Source of the DNA: Lachnospiraceae bacterium UBA3711
Lineage (GTDB): Bacteria > Bacillota > Clostridia > Lachnospirales > Lachnospiraceae
Direction: 5' to 3'
Assembly (NCBI GenBank): GCA_002371345.1
Contig: DFHY01000080.1
Span: 30,868-47,717 of the forward strand
Length of the DNA stretch: 16,850 nt
Program-made: the position numbers and the translations under genes
Part shown: positions 6,119-14,212 of the stretch, in pieces
Layout: each line of letters opens with the position of its first letter
Numbering within the stretch: the stretch's first letter is position 1
The notes under the pieces: generated by a model
Databases searched by the model: none
The model's input: only the letters and a program-made list of their open reading frames with translations
Told to the model about the DNA's origin: nothing

Positions 6119-8875
6119 TTGAATTGTTCACAGCGAAAGCCGGGTGGGCTTGACCGGAAATATATTATCAGATATACAATACTGTTCCTCGGCCTGTCCT
6201 TTGTGGTCTTCTTTCCGTTTATCCTTACCGGGAGATCACTGGTAAAGAAGATCGACGGCATGAGCCAGTACATAGTCTATCTGCGCTATATGGGGCAGTA
6301 TCTTCGTTCTGCCGTGCGCGGCATCCTGCACGGCAGCTTCAGTCTGCCGTCCTATGATTTTTCTATTGGTATGGGAGATGACATAGGGCAGATCGTGCGC
6401 TTCCATCCGTTTGACTTTCTGTCCGTGTTTGTGCCCGCGGCATATACTGAGATCCTGTATGAAGCTATTCTTATCCTGAGGTTTTACGCGGCCGGGCTTG
6501 CGTTTTCAATATTTGCCTTCGGCCGCAGAGAGAACATGGCTCAGATCAATGTGCTCTCAGGATCGGTAGTCTATGTTTTCTGTGGCTTCATGCTCATACG
6601 CGTGGTCAATCATCCGACCTACGCGGCTCCGTTTATCGTCCTTCCGCTTCTTCTGCTCGGCGCCGAGCGGATGATGCTGGGGCGCGGCTGCGCCCTGTTC
6701 ATATTCTCGGTATTTGCCGGCTTCTGGAGCAATTACTACTTCATGTACATCATGTCGGCGGCACTGCTTGTCTATGTTCTGGTACGCTTTCCCGAGGTTT
6801 TTGAGAAAAACAGAGTCAGATGCTTTTTCAGTCTGCTCTGGAAAATGTGCTGCGCCTATCTGCTTGGGCTCTTAATGTCGATGATGACGCTGCTGCCTAT
6901 GCTCATGAGGTATCTGGCGAGTGCCAGAAGCTCTCAGAATACTGAGGGCATGTCTTATCTTCTGTATGCGGACAAGCGGCGTTATATCGCGTGGTTCGTT
7001 AATATGATCAGCCCTTACCAGAGCTCGGGCAACGGAACGGACCTTAACTTCACGGTTACCGTCCTTCCCGCTCTCGCTGTCTTGTCGGGTCTTGCCTGGA
7101 GGCAGTACAGGACTCTGAAAAAGCTTCTCATTGCGTGCCTTCTGGTTCTTCTGATCCCTGCCGCCGGCTATGTGCTGGCTTTTTTCAACCGGGAGAACAA
7201 CAGGTGGGTTTTTGTTCTGGCAATGTGCTGCGCGATGTCTGTGACACTCACGGCGGACTGTTTCGCGCAGCTTAGCAGGCGGCAGAAAATCCTGCTGTTA
7301 TGTGTGTCAGGCGTTTTCCTTGTGCTTGTACTGGGGCAGACGATTCTGACAGGCATGAATCCATATAACCTGGCCGCGGCTGCCGAGCTTGTGATATGCC
7401 TTGCGGTTCTGCTGTCTTCATGGGTGAGAGCAGGGGGACTGAAAAGAGTGAGGAGATGCGTCCTGCTGATTACCTGCGCTTCGACGGCAGTGAACGGTTT
7501 CATGACTTATATGCCAGGGTACGGCGCTTTGACTAAGCAGTATGTGAAGGCCGGAAAGACAATGCGTATTTATGATAAGTTTTTCCGCTCCGTCGGCGCG
7601 TCATTAATCGAGGATGATTCTTTCTACAGAATTGAAGGCTTCAATGTAAAGCATGGCAGGGAGAACAGCTCCATATACTCGGACTACAACAGTACATCTG
7701 AATACAACAGTATCCTGAACACGGGAATGATGGACGCGATGATGAGCCAGAATAATCTCGGACTTAACGCGATCACCACTATGCGGGGGCTTGACGCAAG
7801 GCCGGTCTCGCTCAATCTGGCGTATGTCAGGTACTTCGCTCTAAAGGCGGCGCAGGACGGCTGTGTCCCGTATGGCTTCTCAAAAGAGCCTGCCGCGGCA
7901 GACAGTAAGGTCAAGGTTTACAAGTGTGAGAACCCACTTGCCTTTGGATACAGCTGCAGGTCATTTATCACCAGAGAAAACTATGACAGGCTGGAACCTC
8001 TTGAGAGAGAGATGGTGCAGCTGGAGGCTGTTGTTGTACAGAAAGCATCAGGAAATGAAACAGATCCGGCAAAGGTACTGAAAAGCGCGGGATTTGCAGA
8101 GATAACGAAGCCTGATATTGAGATATCCGCGGCGGATGTGAGCCTTCCAAAGACCGGGGAGGGGCTGACATGCAGTGACGGGGTTGTTCACGCCTCACGC
8201 AGAAGCAGCATGTCATTTTCCTGGGAGGAGCGGGCCGGATATGACGCTTACCTTCTTCTCAGCGCTCTTGAAGCGCCGGGTGAGGAAGCTAATCTGCTCC
8301 TTTCCACAAGAGGCTTCGTGTCGACAGTAAATGTCCGCGGCAGTGAGCAGCTCTATAATACAGGCAGGGAGGACTATCTGGTTCATCTCGGATACAGTGA
8401 TTCGGATAATGTGCAGAGCGCATTCCTGACATTCAAAAGAGCCGGCGATTATCAGCTTGCCGGAGCTAAGATTCTGTATGTACCTATGGAGGACTTCAAC
8501 GACAGGATTGACGATCTGAACTCGAGCCGTCTTGAGAACGAGAAGGTGGAGGACGGCCATATTGAAGGCACTGTCAATTTTGATTCTCCGGGAATCCTGG
8601 TATTGTCTGTGCCTCAGGCGGACGGCTGGACTCTTGAGGTCGACGGAGATACTGTCCATCCCGGCGATTATGATGAGACCGGGATACTTCCGCTTACAGC
8701 CAACGTTTTCTATCAGGGAATCATGCTGCCGGAGGGAAGCCATACCATATCACTGACATATTCGACTCCGGGAAGCGCCGCGGGAGCAGCGGCCGCGGTT
8801 CCGGCGATAATTGTATTTCTTGTGCTGCTGTTTTTCGAGAGACGAAACCGTCTCCGGAGGAGAGAAGATGCGTGA
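6119..8875 (+). CDS. YfhO-family GT-C glycosyltransferase 1
   Basis: A 918-aa membrane protein of the length usual for YfhO. A TTG start at 6119 is chosen, since GGAGG sits 10 nt upstream and the first membrane helix (about 14-36) follows directly. The first outer loop carries the family signature: IDGMSQY (Asp46, Gln50), then SYDFSIGMGDD (78-88) and RFHPFDFLSVF. Further family-like stretches are SNYYFMYI and NRENNRW. Many helices occupy the first half (to about residue 460). A large outer domain follows, and a last helix precedes RRNRLRRRE. YfhO proteins use polyprenyl-phosphate sugars as donors to glycosylate lipoteichoic or wall teichoic acid outside the membrane; the acceptor here is unknown. 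Its end overlaps the next YfhO gene by 8 nt. Confidence 0.88.
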   Translation: MNCSQRKPGGLDRKYIIRYTILFLGLSFVVFFPFILTGRSLVKKIDGMSQYIVYLRYMGQYLRSAVRGILHGSFSLPSYDFSIGMGDDIGQIVRFHPFDFLSVFVPAAYTEILYEAILILRFYAAGLAFSIFAFGRRENMAQINVLSGSVVYVFCGFMLIRVVNHPTYAAPFIVLPLLLLGAERMMLGRGCALFIFSVFAGFWSNYYFMYIMSAALLVYVLVRFPEVFEKNRVRCFFSLLWKMCCAYLLGLLMSMMTLLPMLMRYLASARSSQNTEGMSYLLYADKRRYIAWFVNMISPYQSSGNGTDLNFTVTVLPALAVLSGLAWRQYRTLKKLLIACLLVLLIPAAGYVLAFFNRENNRWVFVLAMCCAMSVTLTADCFAQLSRRQKILLLCVSGVFLVLVLGQTILTGMNPYNLAAAAELVICLAVLLSSWVRAGGLKRVRRCVLLITCASTAVNGFMTYMPGYGALTKQYVKAGKTMRIYDKFFRSVGASLIEDDSFYRIEGFNVKHGRENSSIYSDYNSTSEYNSILNTGMMDAMMSQNNLGLNAITTMRGLDARPVSLNLAYVRYFALKAAQDGCVPYGFSKEPAAADSKVKVYKCENPLAFGYSCRSFITRENYDRLEPLEREMVQLEAVVVQKASGNETDPAKVLKSAGFAEITKPDIEISAADVSLPKTGEGLTCSDGVVHASRRSSMSFSWEERAGYDAYLLLSALEAPGEEANLLLSTRGFVSTVNVRGSEQLYNTGREDYLVHLGYSDSDNVQSAFLTFKRAGDYQLAGAKILYVPMEDFNDRIDDLNSSRLENEKVEDGHIEGTVNFDSPGILVLSVPQADGWTLEVDGDTVHPGDYDETGILPLTANVFYQGIMLPEGSHTISLTYSTPGSAAGAAAAVPAIIVFLVLLFFERRNRLRRREDA

Positions 8876-11588
8876 AACGAAGATTAACCGCAGGTATATC
8901 CTGATATATACGGCCGCATGCGTCCTGCTTGGATGTGCGGTCTTTCTTCCTTTCATTACGTCAGGAAAATCGATGGTCGGCAATGGCGACGGACAGTCAC
9001 AGTACATTCTCCAGCTGAGGTATATGGGGGAATGGCTGCGCGAAACTCTGCGCTCATTCGCTCATGGCGATTTTTCCATTCGTTCTTATGACTTTACTAT
9101 CGGTATGGGAGACGACATCAATGCCGTAGTACGTTTCCATCCTCTGGACTACCTGTCGGTTTTTGTACCCGCGAAGTATACTGAAGGGCTGTATACTTTC
9201 CTCATATTGCTCAGGCTGTACCTTGCCGGCCTGTCATTTTCACTGTACGCGTTTTTCTGGAAAAGAAAGGGTCTGGAGGTTCTGGCGGGAAGCCTGACAT
9301 ACCTGTTCTGCGGGTTTGTGTTTGAGCTCGGGATAGTACACCCGATATACGTTGCGCCGATGATAGTCATGCCGCTCCTGCTGCTCGGAGCCGAATATAT
9401 GATGGACTCATCGCGCAGGCATTCATTCGCCCTGTTTGGCCTGATGGTATACCTTGGCTTCACCTCGAATTATTACTTTATGTACATCAATTCGGTGGCG
9501 CTGCTGATCTACGTCATCATCCGGTTTTTCATCCTGTATAAGGAGAACAGGGTACCTGCTTTCTTCACACTGTTTATACGTATGGTTAGCGCCTATCTCG
9601 TCGGACTGATGATGAGCTGTATAACACTGCTGCCGACGCTGAACCGTTATTTCAATTCTTACCGCTCAGCCAATCTGTCGGAGAGCGGAAGCCTCCTGTT
9701 CTATGATGACTTCCGCAGATATTTCGCCTGGGCGATCAATCTGATCAGCCCTCTGGAGGCCTCCGGAAACGGAACGCACCTGAACTTCAGTGTGGTGGTT
9801 CTTCCCGCCATCGTCGTTGTACTGCTCTCGGGGAGAGGAAAACTAAAAACCCTCAAGTGGGTACTGTTCACGCTGCTTCTGTTCCTGATCCTTCCGCTCG
9901 GCGGATATATTATGGCGGTGATGCATACCGAGAATAACCGCTGGGTTTATCTGATCAGTCTGGCCGTGTCAATCTGTGTCGTGTTCACCGCCGACGGTTT
10001 CTTCAGGCTCACCACTATTCAGATAAAGGGGCTGCTTGCCGCGACACTGATATTCGACCTGGCGGTGGCCGTACTTACGGCAGTATACCCCCTCAGCGTG
10101 TATCATATTCTGGCAGCGGCTGAACTGACGGTCTTCACGGCATTAGTGATGATACTGAAAAGGAGGACTGTCAATGGAACCGTTCATGGAGACAGCTCAG
10201 GGTATGTGCTGGCCGTGACCGCGGTGTCTGTGGTACTTGGAGGATACTTTACATTCGGCGGAAGATTCGGTAATCTGACGCGTTTTTATGCGGACCGCGG
10301 CACTACTCAGTCTTTCTTCTCGGATTCGGAGTACGCGAACTATGCCCTTGCCGCCCCCTCGCGGAACGGAAATGTGTGGGATGACGGTTTCTACCGTGTC
10401 GACGGAATCTGGGACAAGTCAGGCGAGGACAACGCGTCCCTGCAGCTCGGATATCCGGGAGTGCAGATATACAACAGTGTACTCAACGCGTCACAGGTGA
10501 GCTACATGCTGGACACCGAGAACACAGGACTTACAACGCTGCTTCATATCCGTTCTCTGGACGGCCGCACCACAGCAGAGGCACTGGCAGGTGTTAAGTA
10601 CTTTCAGATTCAGGCAGGCAGGAGCGCACAGCTTCCGTATGGTTTTACAAAGAGGGTCTGGACTGACGGCCGGATGGAGATATGGGAAAATGAGCATCCT
10701 CTGATGTTCGGTTATACCGTGAAAAAGGTGATTCCGTCATCAGAATATCTTAAGCTGCCGGCTGCCGTAATGGATGAGGTTATGCTCGGGGCAGTGTGCG
10801 TGGAAGACAGGACAGCGGATGCTCTGCTGCAGGATGGCGGACTGACCCGGACTGATGCCCCGGCGGAGGCTTCGGGCATCATCACACAGAAGCTCAGCCT
10901 GCCGGACGGTGTGGACGGAATAGAGAGGACGCAGGACGGATACCTGGTAGAAGACAGGAAGGCTTCACTGAGCATCCCGTATCAGAGGAAAAAGGGATAT
11001 GACGTGATGTTTGAACTGTGCGGCCTGGTTCCTGACGGCATGGGCGCTTCGCTGAAGATACGCTCAACCGGAATCCGCAAGAGGGTTACGGCACTGTCGC
11101 CGAAGCAGACGTACACGCTTGGAAGAGAGGACTATCTTGTCTCTCTTGGATATGGAGAGGCAGATACAGAAGATGTCCTGAAAATCAGGTTCACTAAGAA
11201 GGGGAGATACGCCATTGACTCTGCTAATCTGGTATATATCCCAAGATCTGACTTTGCGTCAAGGATCGGGGCGCTGAATGAATATCATCTCACTGATGTA
11301 TCCTTCGAAAAGAACACAGTTACGGGATCCGTGCACCTCGATGAGGCACGGTTTATGGTATTCCAGATTCCGTGGAGCAGGGGCTGGAGTGTATTTGTGG
11401 ACGGGGATAAGGCGGAGCTTATCCAGGCTGATGAATGCTATATGGGAGTTGCCCTTGGCGGGGGAGACCATGATATCCGCCTTGTATACTCTACGCCGTG
11501 GGGCAGGGCAGGCGCGGTGATCTCACTGGCGGGACTGGTGCTGTATCTTGCAGGTGTAGTTCTGTATGTCAAAAAGCAAAAGGCATAG
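8868..11588 (+). CDS. YfhO-family GT-C glycosyltransferase 2
   Basis: A 906-aa paralogue of the protein encoded directly upstream, similar along its length. The ATG at 8868 lies within the end of that gene, with GGAGGAGAG just before it; a longer reading from 8811 would add 19 residues without a better site. The first outer loop reads GDGQSQY (Asp41, Gln45), then SYDFTIGMGDD and RFHPLDYLSVF. SNYYFMYI and TENNRW are also kept. The C-terminal outer domain (about residue 480 on) ends in VYSTPWGRAG, a last helix and KKQKA. Loop residues around the likely catalytic Asp differ from the first copy (VGNGDGQ against KKIDGM), which may reflect a different donor or acceptor. Two adjacent full-length YfhO genes suggest two separate transfer steps. 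Confidence 0.88.
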   Translation: MRETKINRRYILIYTAACVLLGCAVFLPFITSGKSMVGNGDGQSQYILQLRYMGEWLRETLRSFAHGDFSIRSYDFTIGMGDDINAVVRFHPLDYLSVFVPAKYTEGLYTFLILLRLYLAGLSFSLYAFFWKRKGLEVLAGSLTYLFCGFVFELGIVHPIYVAPMIVMPLLLLGAEYMMDSSRRHSFALFGLMVYLGFTSNYYFMYINSVALLIYVIIRFFILYKENRVPAFFTLFIRMVSAYLVGLMMSCITLLPTLNRYFNSYRSANLSESGSLLFYDDFRRYFAWAINLISPLEASGNGTHLNFSVVVLPAIVVVLLSGRGKLKTLKWVLFTLLLFLILPLGGYIMAVMHTENNRWVYLISLAVSICVVFTADGFFRLTTIQIKGLLAATLIFDLAVAVLTAVYPLSVYHILAAAELTVFTALVMILKRRTVNGTVHGDSSGYVLAVTAVSVVLGGYFTFGGRFGNLTRFYADRGTTQSFFSDSEYANYALAAPSRNGNVWDDGFYRVDGIWDKSGEDNASLQLGYPGVQIYNSVLNASQVSYMLDTENTGLTTLLHIRSLDGRTTAEALAGVKYFQIQAGRSAQLPYGFTKRVWTDGRMEIWENEHPLMFGYTVKKVIPSSEYLKLPAAVMDEVMLGAVCVEDRTADALLQDGGLTRTDAPAEASGIITQKLSLPDGVDGIERTQDGYLVEDRKASLSIPYQRKKGYDVMFELCGLVPDGMGASLKIRSTGIRKRVTALSPKQTYTLGREDYLVSLGYGEADTEDVLKIRFTKKGRYAIDSANLVYIPRSDFASRIGALNEYHLTDVSFEKNTVTGSVHLDEARFMVFQIPWSRGWSVFVDGDKAELIQADECYMGVALGGGDHDIRLVYSTPWGRAGAVISLAGLVLYLAGVVLYVKKQKA

Positions 11589-11606
11589 TTCCCGCTTCGC
11601 GGCCAT

Positions 11607-11670
11607 GCTCTGAACCTGTTCACTGCCATACGCAGGCAAGCTTGCTCCTGGCAGGTGAAAGGTTCAGAGC
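11607..11670. terminator. Long hairpin after the YfhO genes
   Basis: Perfect 11-bp outer arms (GCTCTGAACCT 11607-11617 and AGGTTCAGAGC 11660-11670) continue into an inner 10-bp stem with one bulged G (TTCACTGCCA with TGGCAGGTGAA). The loop holds the palindrome GCAAGCTTGC (11636-11645). It begins 19 nt after the YfhO2 stop and lies before the next promoter, so it probably ends or protects the operon transcript. There is no T-tract, so classic intrinsic termination is uncertain. Confidence 0.55.
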
Positions 11671-11691
11671 AACCGTGAATAGTAATGGTAG

Positions 11692-11720
11692 TTACATCTT
11701 GTGAGGAAGTGTGGTACACT
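11692..11720 (+). promoter_or_regulatory. Extended -10 promoter for GT2-B and ATP-grasp 3
   Basis: TTACAT (11692-11697), exactly 17 nt, then TACACT (11715-11720) with TGG directly before it, an extended -10. Transcription would begin near 11727, giving a leader of about 147 nt before GT2-B. The TGTGG-TA layout resembles the promoter seen before pyrH. It makes the GT2-B/ATP-grasp 3 pair a separate transcription unit from the YfhO operon. Confidence 0.6.
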
Positions 11721-11727
11721 CTTGGCA

Positions 11728-11811
11728 ATGAAAAGCGGTTTTGCGGCCGGCATCAGGATGCTTATAACGTTGATCATAAAGCCTGAGACCGGATGTACAG
11801 GGATTCGTTAA
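11728..11811 (+). CDS. Possible leader peptide, 27 codons (weak)
   Basis: An ATG lies 8 nt after the end of the -10 hexamer, essentially at the predicted transcription start, and opens 27 codons (starting MKSGFAAGIRM, rich in Ile, Leu and basic residues) to a TAA at 11809. If used it would be translated without a Shine-Dalgarno site. No regulatory codon run was seen. It may be chance; the close placement after the promoter is the only support. Confidence 0.15.
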   Translation: MKSGFAAGIRMLITLIIKPETGCTGIR

Positions 11812-11830
11812 GGGATCATGTCGTCTCAGG
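11782..11830 (+). promoter_or_regulatory. Inverted repeat in the GT2-B leader
   Basis: Perfect 8-bp arms CCTGAGAC (11782-11789) and GTCTCAGG (11823-11830) around a 33-nt loop, within the untranslated leader. It could fold in the mRNA or be a protein-binding site. It does not match any riboswitch class known to me, and no T-tract follows, so an attenuator is not supported. Confidence 0.3.
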
Positions 11831-11873
11831 GCGGCGTGAACCGCGGAAAGGGAAGTTGTCAATTATATAAGAT

Positions 11874-12884
11874 ATGCTGTATACAGTTGTGATTCCATGC
11901 TACAAGTCTTCTCAGACGATCAGGAAGGTTGTCGAGAAGACTATGCTGACATTTGAAGATATGAATATCTCCGATTCGGAGTTTGTGCTGGTGGATGACT
12001 GCAGCCCTGATGACGGGGCGACGGTGAGGGAACTGAGGAGCCTCGTGCGGGATTATCCCAATGTCCGGGTCATCGAGCTTGCGAAGAACGCCGGGCAGCA
12101 CAACGCGCAGATGGCCGGGCTTAATTACGCCAGGGGTGATTTTATCATATCTATGGATGACGATGGACAGACGGACCCAGGTCAGCTGCCAAAGCTTCTG
12201 GAAGAGATAGATAAAGGGTACGATATTGTATATGCCTATTATCCGCACAAGGAGCACTCCGGCGGACGGAATCTGGGAAGCCGTTTCAATCAGTGGTCGC
12301 TGAGCATCCTGATCGGAAAACCCAAGGATATGAAGACCAGCTCTTTCTGGGTGATCAGACGCTTCGTTCGTGACTACGCGATACAGTATCAGAGCGCTTA
12401 CACACATATACAGGGAGTGTTTCTGAGAGTGACCCGCAATATCAGCTGCGTTCCTGTTGAGCATTTTCGCAGAGAGGTCGGCCAGAGCGGATATACCTTC
12501 AGCAAGCTGGTAAAGCTCTGGGCGAACATAATCGGATTCTCGATTGTCCCTCTGCGCCTTGCTACGATTCTTGGCTATATTTTTTCGCTGGCGGGACTGA
12601 TCGGAATAATCGGTGTTATAGTACGAAAGATAGTGCGGCCTGTCACAGCGCTCGGCTGGCCGAGCGTCATGGTCTCCATATTCTTCTTCTCGGGCATTAT
12701 CCTTCTTTTTATGGGGCTGATCGGAGAGTATATCGGCAGAATCTTTCTCGGGATGTGCAACAATCCTCAGTTTGTCGTGCGCCGTATCGATGAGCATGGA
12801 AGTGTGCCTTTTCTGGAAAATGACCACGGTGAACGTTTTTACAGTACAGGGGAGAAGACTGAAGCAAAGGAGGGACATAGATGA
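11874..12884 (+). CDS. GT2 polyprenyl-phosphate glycosyltransferase (GT2-B; CsbB/GtrB/DPM1-like)
   Basis: A 336-aa paralogue of the minus-strand GT2. It starts YTVVIPCYKS and shows the nucleotide-binding DDCSPDDG (41-48), the AGQHNAQMAGL segment (73-83), metal-binding MDDDGQTDP (94-102) and two C-terminal helices, the second ending in GLIGEYIGR. It should load a sugar on undecaprenyl phosphate inside the cell. The ATG at 11874 is the only reasonable start, because an in-frame TAA lies at 11868-11870. The nearest purine-rich site (AAAGGGAAG, 11847-11855) is 18 nt away, too far for a normal ribosome site, so initiation may be weak or structured. The stop overlaps the start of ATP-grasp 3 by ATGA. 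Sequence divergence from GT2-A in the middle region suggests a different sugar. Confidence 0.88.
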   Translation: MLYTVVIPCYKSSQTIRKVVEKTMLTFEDMNISDSEFVLVDDCSPDDGATVRELRSLVRDYPNVRVIELAKNAGQHNAQMAGLNYARGDFIISMDDDGQTDPGQLPKLLEEIDKGYDIVYAYYPHKEHSGGRNLGSRFNQWSLSILIGKPKDMKTSSFWVIRRFVRDYAIQYQSAYTHIQGVFLRVTRNISCVPVEHFRREVGQSGYTFSKLVKLWANIIGFSIVPLRLATILGYIFSLAGLIGIIGVIVRKIVRPVTALGWPSVMVSIFFFSGIILLFMGLIGEYIGRIFLGMCNNPQFVVRRIDEHGSVPFLENDHGERFYSTGEKTEAKEGHR

Positions 12885-14074
12885 AGTCGTTGATGATTAT
12901 GGGCGCCGGGATATACCAGGTGCCGTTGATAAAGAAAGCCAGGGAGATGGGTATCCATACCATCGCGGTTTCTATTCCAGGGAACTACCCGGGGTTTGCG
13001 TATGCGGACGAGGTTCTTCACATCAATACCGTTGATTCGGAGGCCGTTCTTCAGGCTGCGAGAGAGAGAAGGATCGACGGTATCTGCACCGCCGGCACTG
13101 ATGTGGCGGTGATGACAATAGGCAGGGTAAACGACGAGCTGAAGCTGTCGGGCATATCCTATGAGTCAGCCAGGCTTGCCTGTGACAAAGTGCTTATGAA
13201 GCAGTGCTACGAGGACAATGGAGTGCGGACGGCAAAGTACCGCAAGGTGTATTTCAATGAGGATGTCATAGCCAGGACAGAAGGCCTTCAGTATCCTCTG
13301 ATCGTCAAGATTGTCGACTCCTCAGGCAGCCGCGGCATCACGAGAGTTGACCGTGAGCAGGATCTGCAGGGGGCGATCCGCAACGCCCAGTCCTACACCA
13401 GAAAGGACTATTACATAGTCGAGGAGTTTATAGTCGGCCGGGAGTTCGGAGCCCAGGCTTTTGTGATGGACGGAAAGGTTCAGTTCATTCTTCCACACGG
13501 AGACTATATCTTCCATGGGAGCACCGGAGTGCCGGCGGGGCATTTTGCTCCATATGAGCTCAGCGAGGATCAGCTGCGTGACTGCTGTGAGACTTGCGAG
13601 AAGGCACTTAAGGCTATGAAGCTTGACAACTGTGCCTGCAACTGCGATTTTATCATGCGGGACGGAAAAACCTATGTTCTTGAGATAGGTGGAAGGTCAG
13701 GCGCCACCTGTCTGGCGGAGCTGGTATCTATCTATTATGGTTTTGATTACTATGAGAAGATAATACAGGTCGCGCTTGGGCAGAAGCCTGAGTTTCCGAC
13801 AGCTCTGCATGTGCCCAACGCCTCGAAGCTTCTCATGAGTGACAGGGACGGTGAGATCATCGCTATGGCGAACCGCAACCCGAAGTCGGACAGGAATATC
13901 TATGAGGTCGTGTTCGATTATACGGTCGGAGACCAGGTAAAGAAGTTCCATGTCGGACCGAACCGGATCGGACATGTCATAACCAGGGGAAAGACACTGG
14001 CCGAAGCTACCGACGCCCTTGACAGGGCTCTGAAGAACATATCTGTCGAGGTCGTACAGGAAAACGGGGATTAA
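12881..14074 (+). CDS. ATP-grasp carboxylate-amine ligase-like protein 3
   Basis: A 397-aa protein whose ATG lies in the ATGA overlap with GT2-B, with AAAGGAGGG-type site upstream. N-terminal Rossmann-like segment MKSLMIMGAGIYQVPL, ATP-grasp Lys143 in LIVKIVD, flap GSRG (149-152), VEEF (180-183), LDNC (248-251) and metal-site EIGGRSGATCL (268-278). These motifs fall at the same residue numbers as in ATP-grasp 2, so the pair arose by duplication with no insertions in the core. Translational coupling to a polyprenyl-phosphate GT2 suggests that the ligase and the transferase act on the same precursor. Substrates are unknown; an amino acid, a dicarboxylate or a sugar acid are all possible. Confidence 0.85.
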   Translation: MKSLMIMGAGIYQVPLIKKAREMGIHTIAVSIPGNYPGFAYADEVLHINTVDSEAVLQAARERRIDGICTAGTDVAVMTIGRVNDELKLSGISYESARLACDKVLMKQCYEDNGVRTAKYRKVYFNEDVIARTEGLQYPLIVKIVDSSGSRGITRVDREQDLQGAIRNAQSYTRKDYYIVEEFIVGREFGAQAFVMDGKVQFILPHGDYIFHGSTGVPAGHFAPYELSEDQLRDCCETCEKALKAMKLDNCACNCDFIMRDGKTYVLEIGGRSGATCLAELVSIYYGFDYYEKIIQVALGQKPEFPTALHVPNASKLLMSDRDGEIIAMANRNPKSDRNIYEVVFDYTVGDQVKKFHVGPNRIGHVITRGKTLAEATDALDRALKNISVEVVQENGD

Positions 14075-14212
14075 TTCTGTTTATAAGTCATCGACAAAGT
14101 AAAAAGAACTATACCGCTGACTGTAAATATGCTGACGGACAGTATTCCCCGGGGGAGGCCTCACACGGAAGAAATACAGACTTTGAGGGACACATGATCA
14201 GGGAGCATAAGT

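Noticed and set aside
11607..11670. Idea that the long hairpin is an integron attC site
   Set aside because: No integrase, no cassette-like spacing and no core site pattern; a transcript-end hairpin explains it better.
11859..12878. 339-codon minus-strand open frame opposite GT2-B
   Set aside because: It lies fully opposite an intact GT2 gene and its translation has no recognisable family feature.
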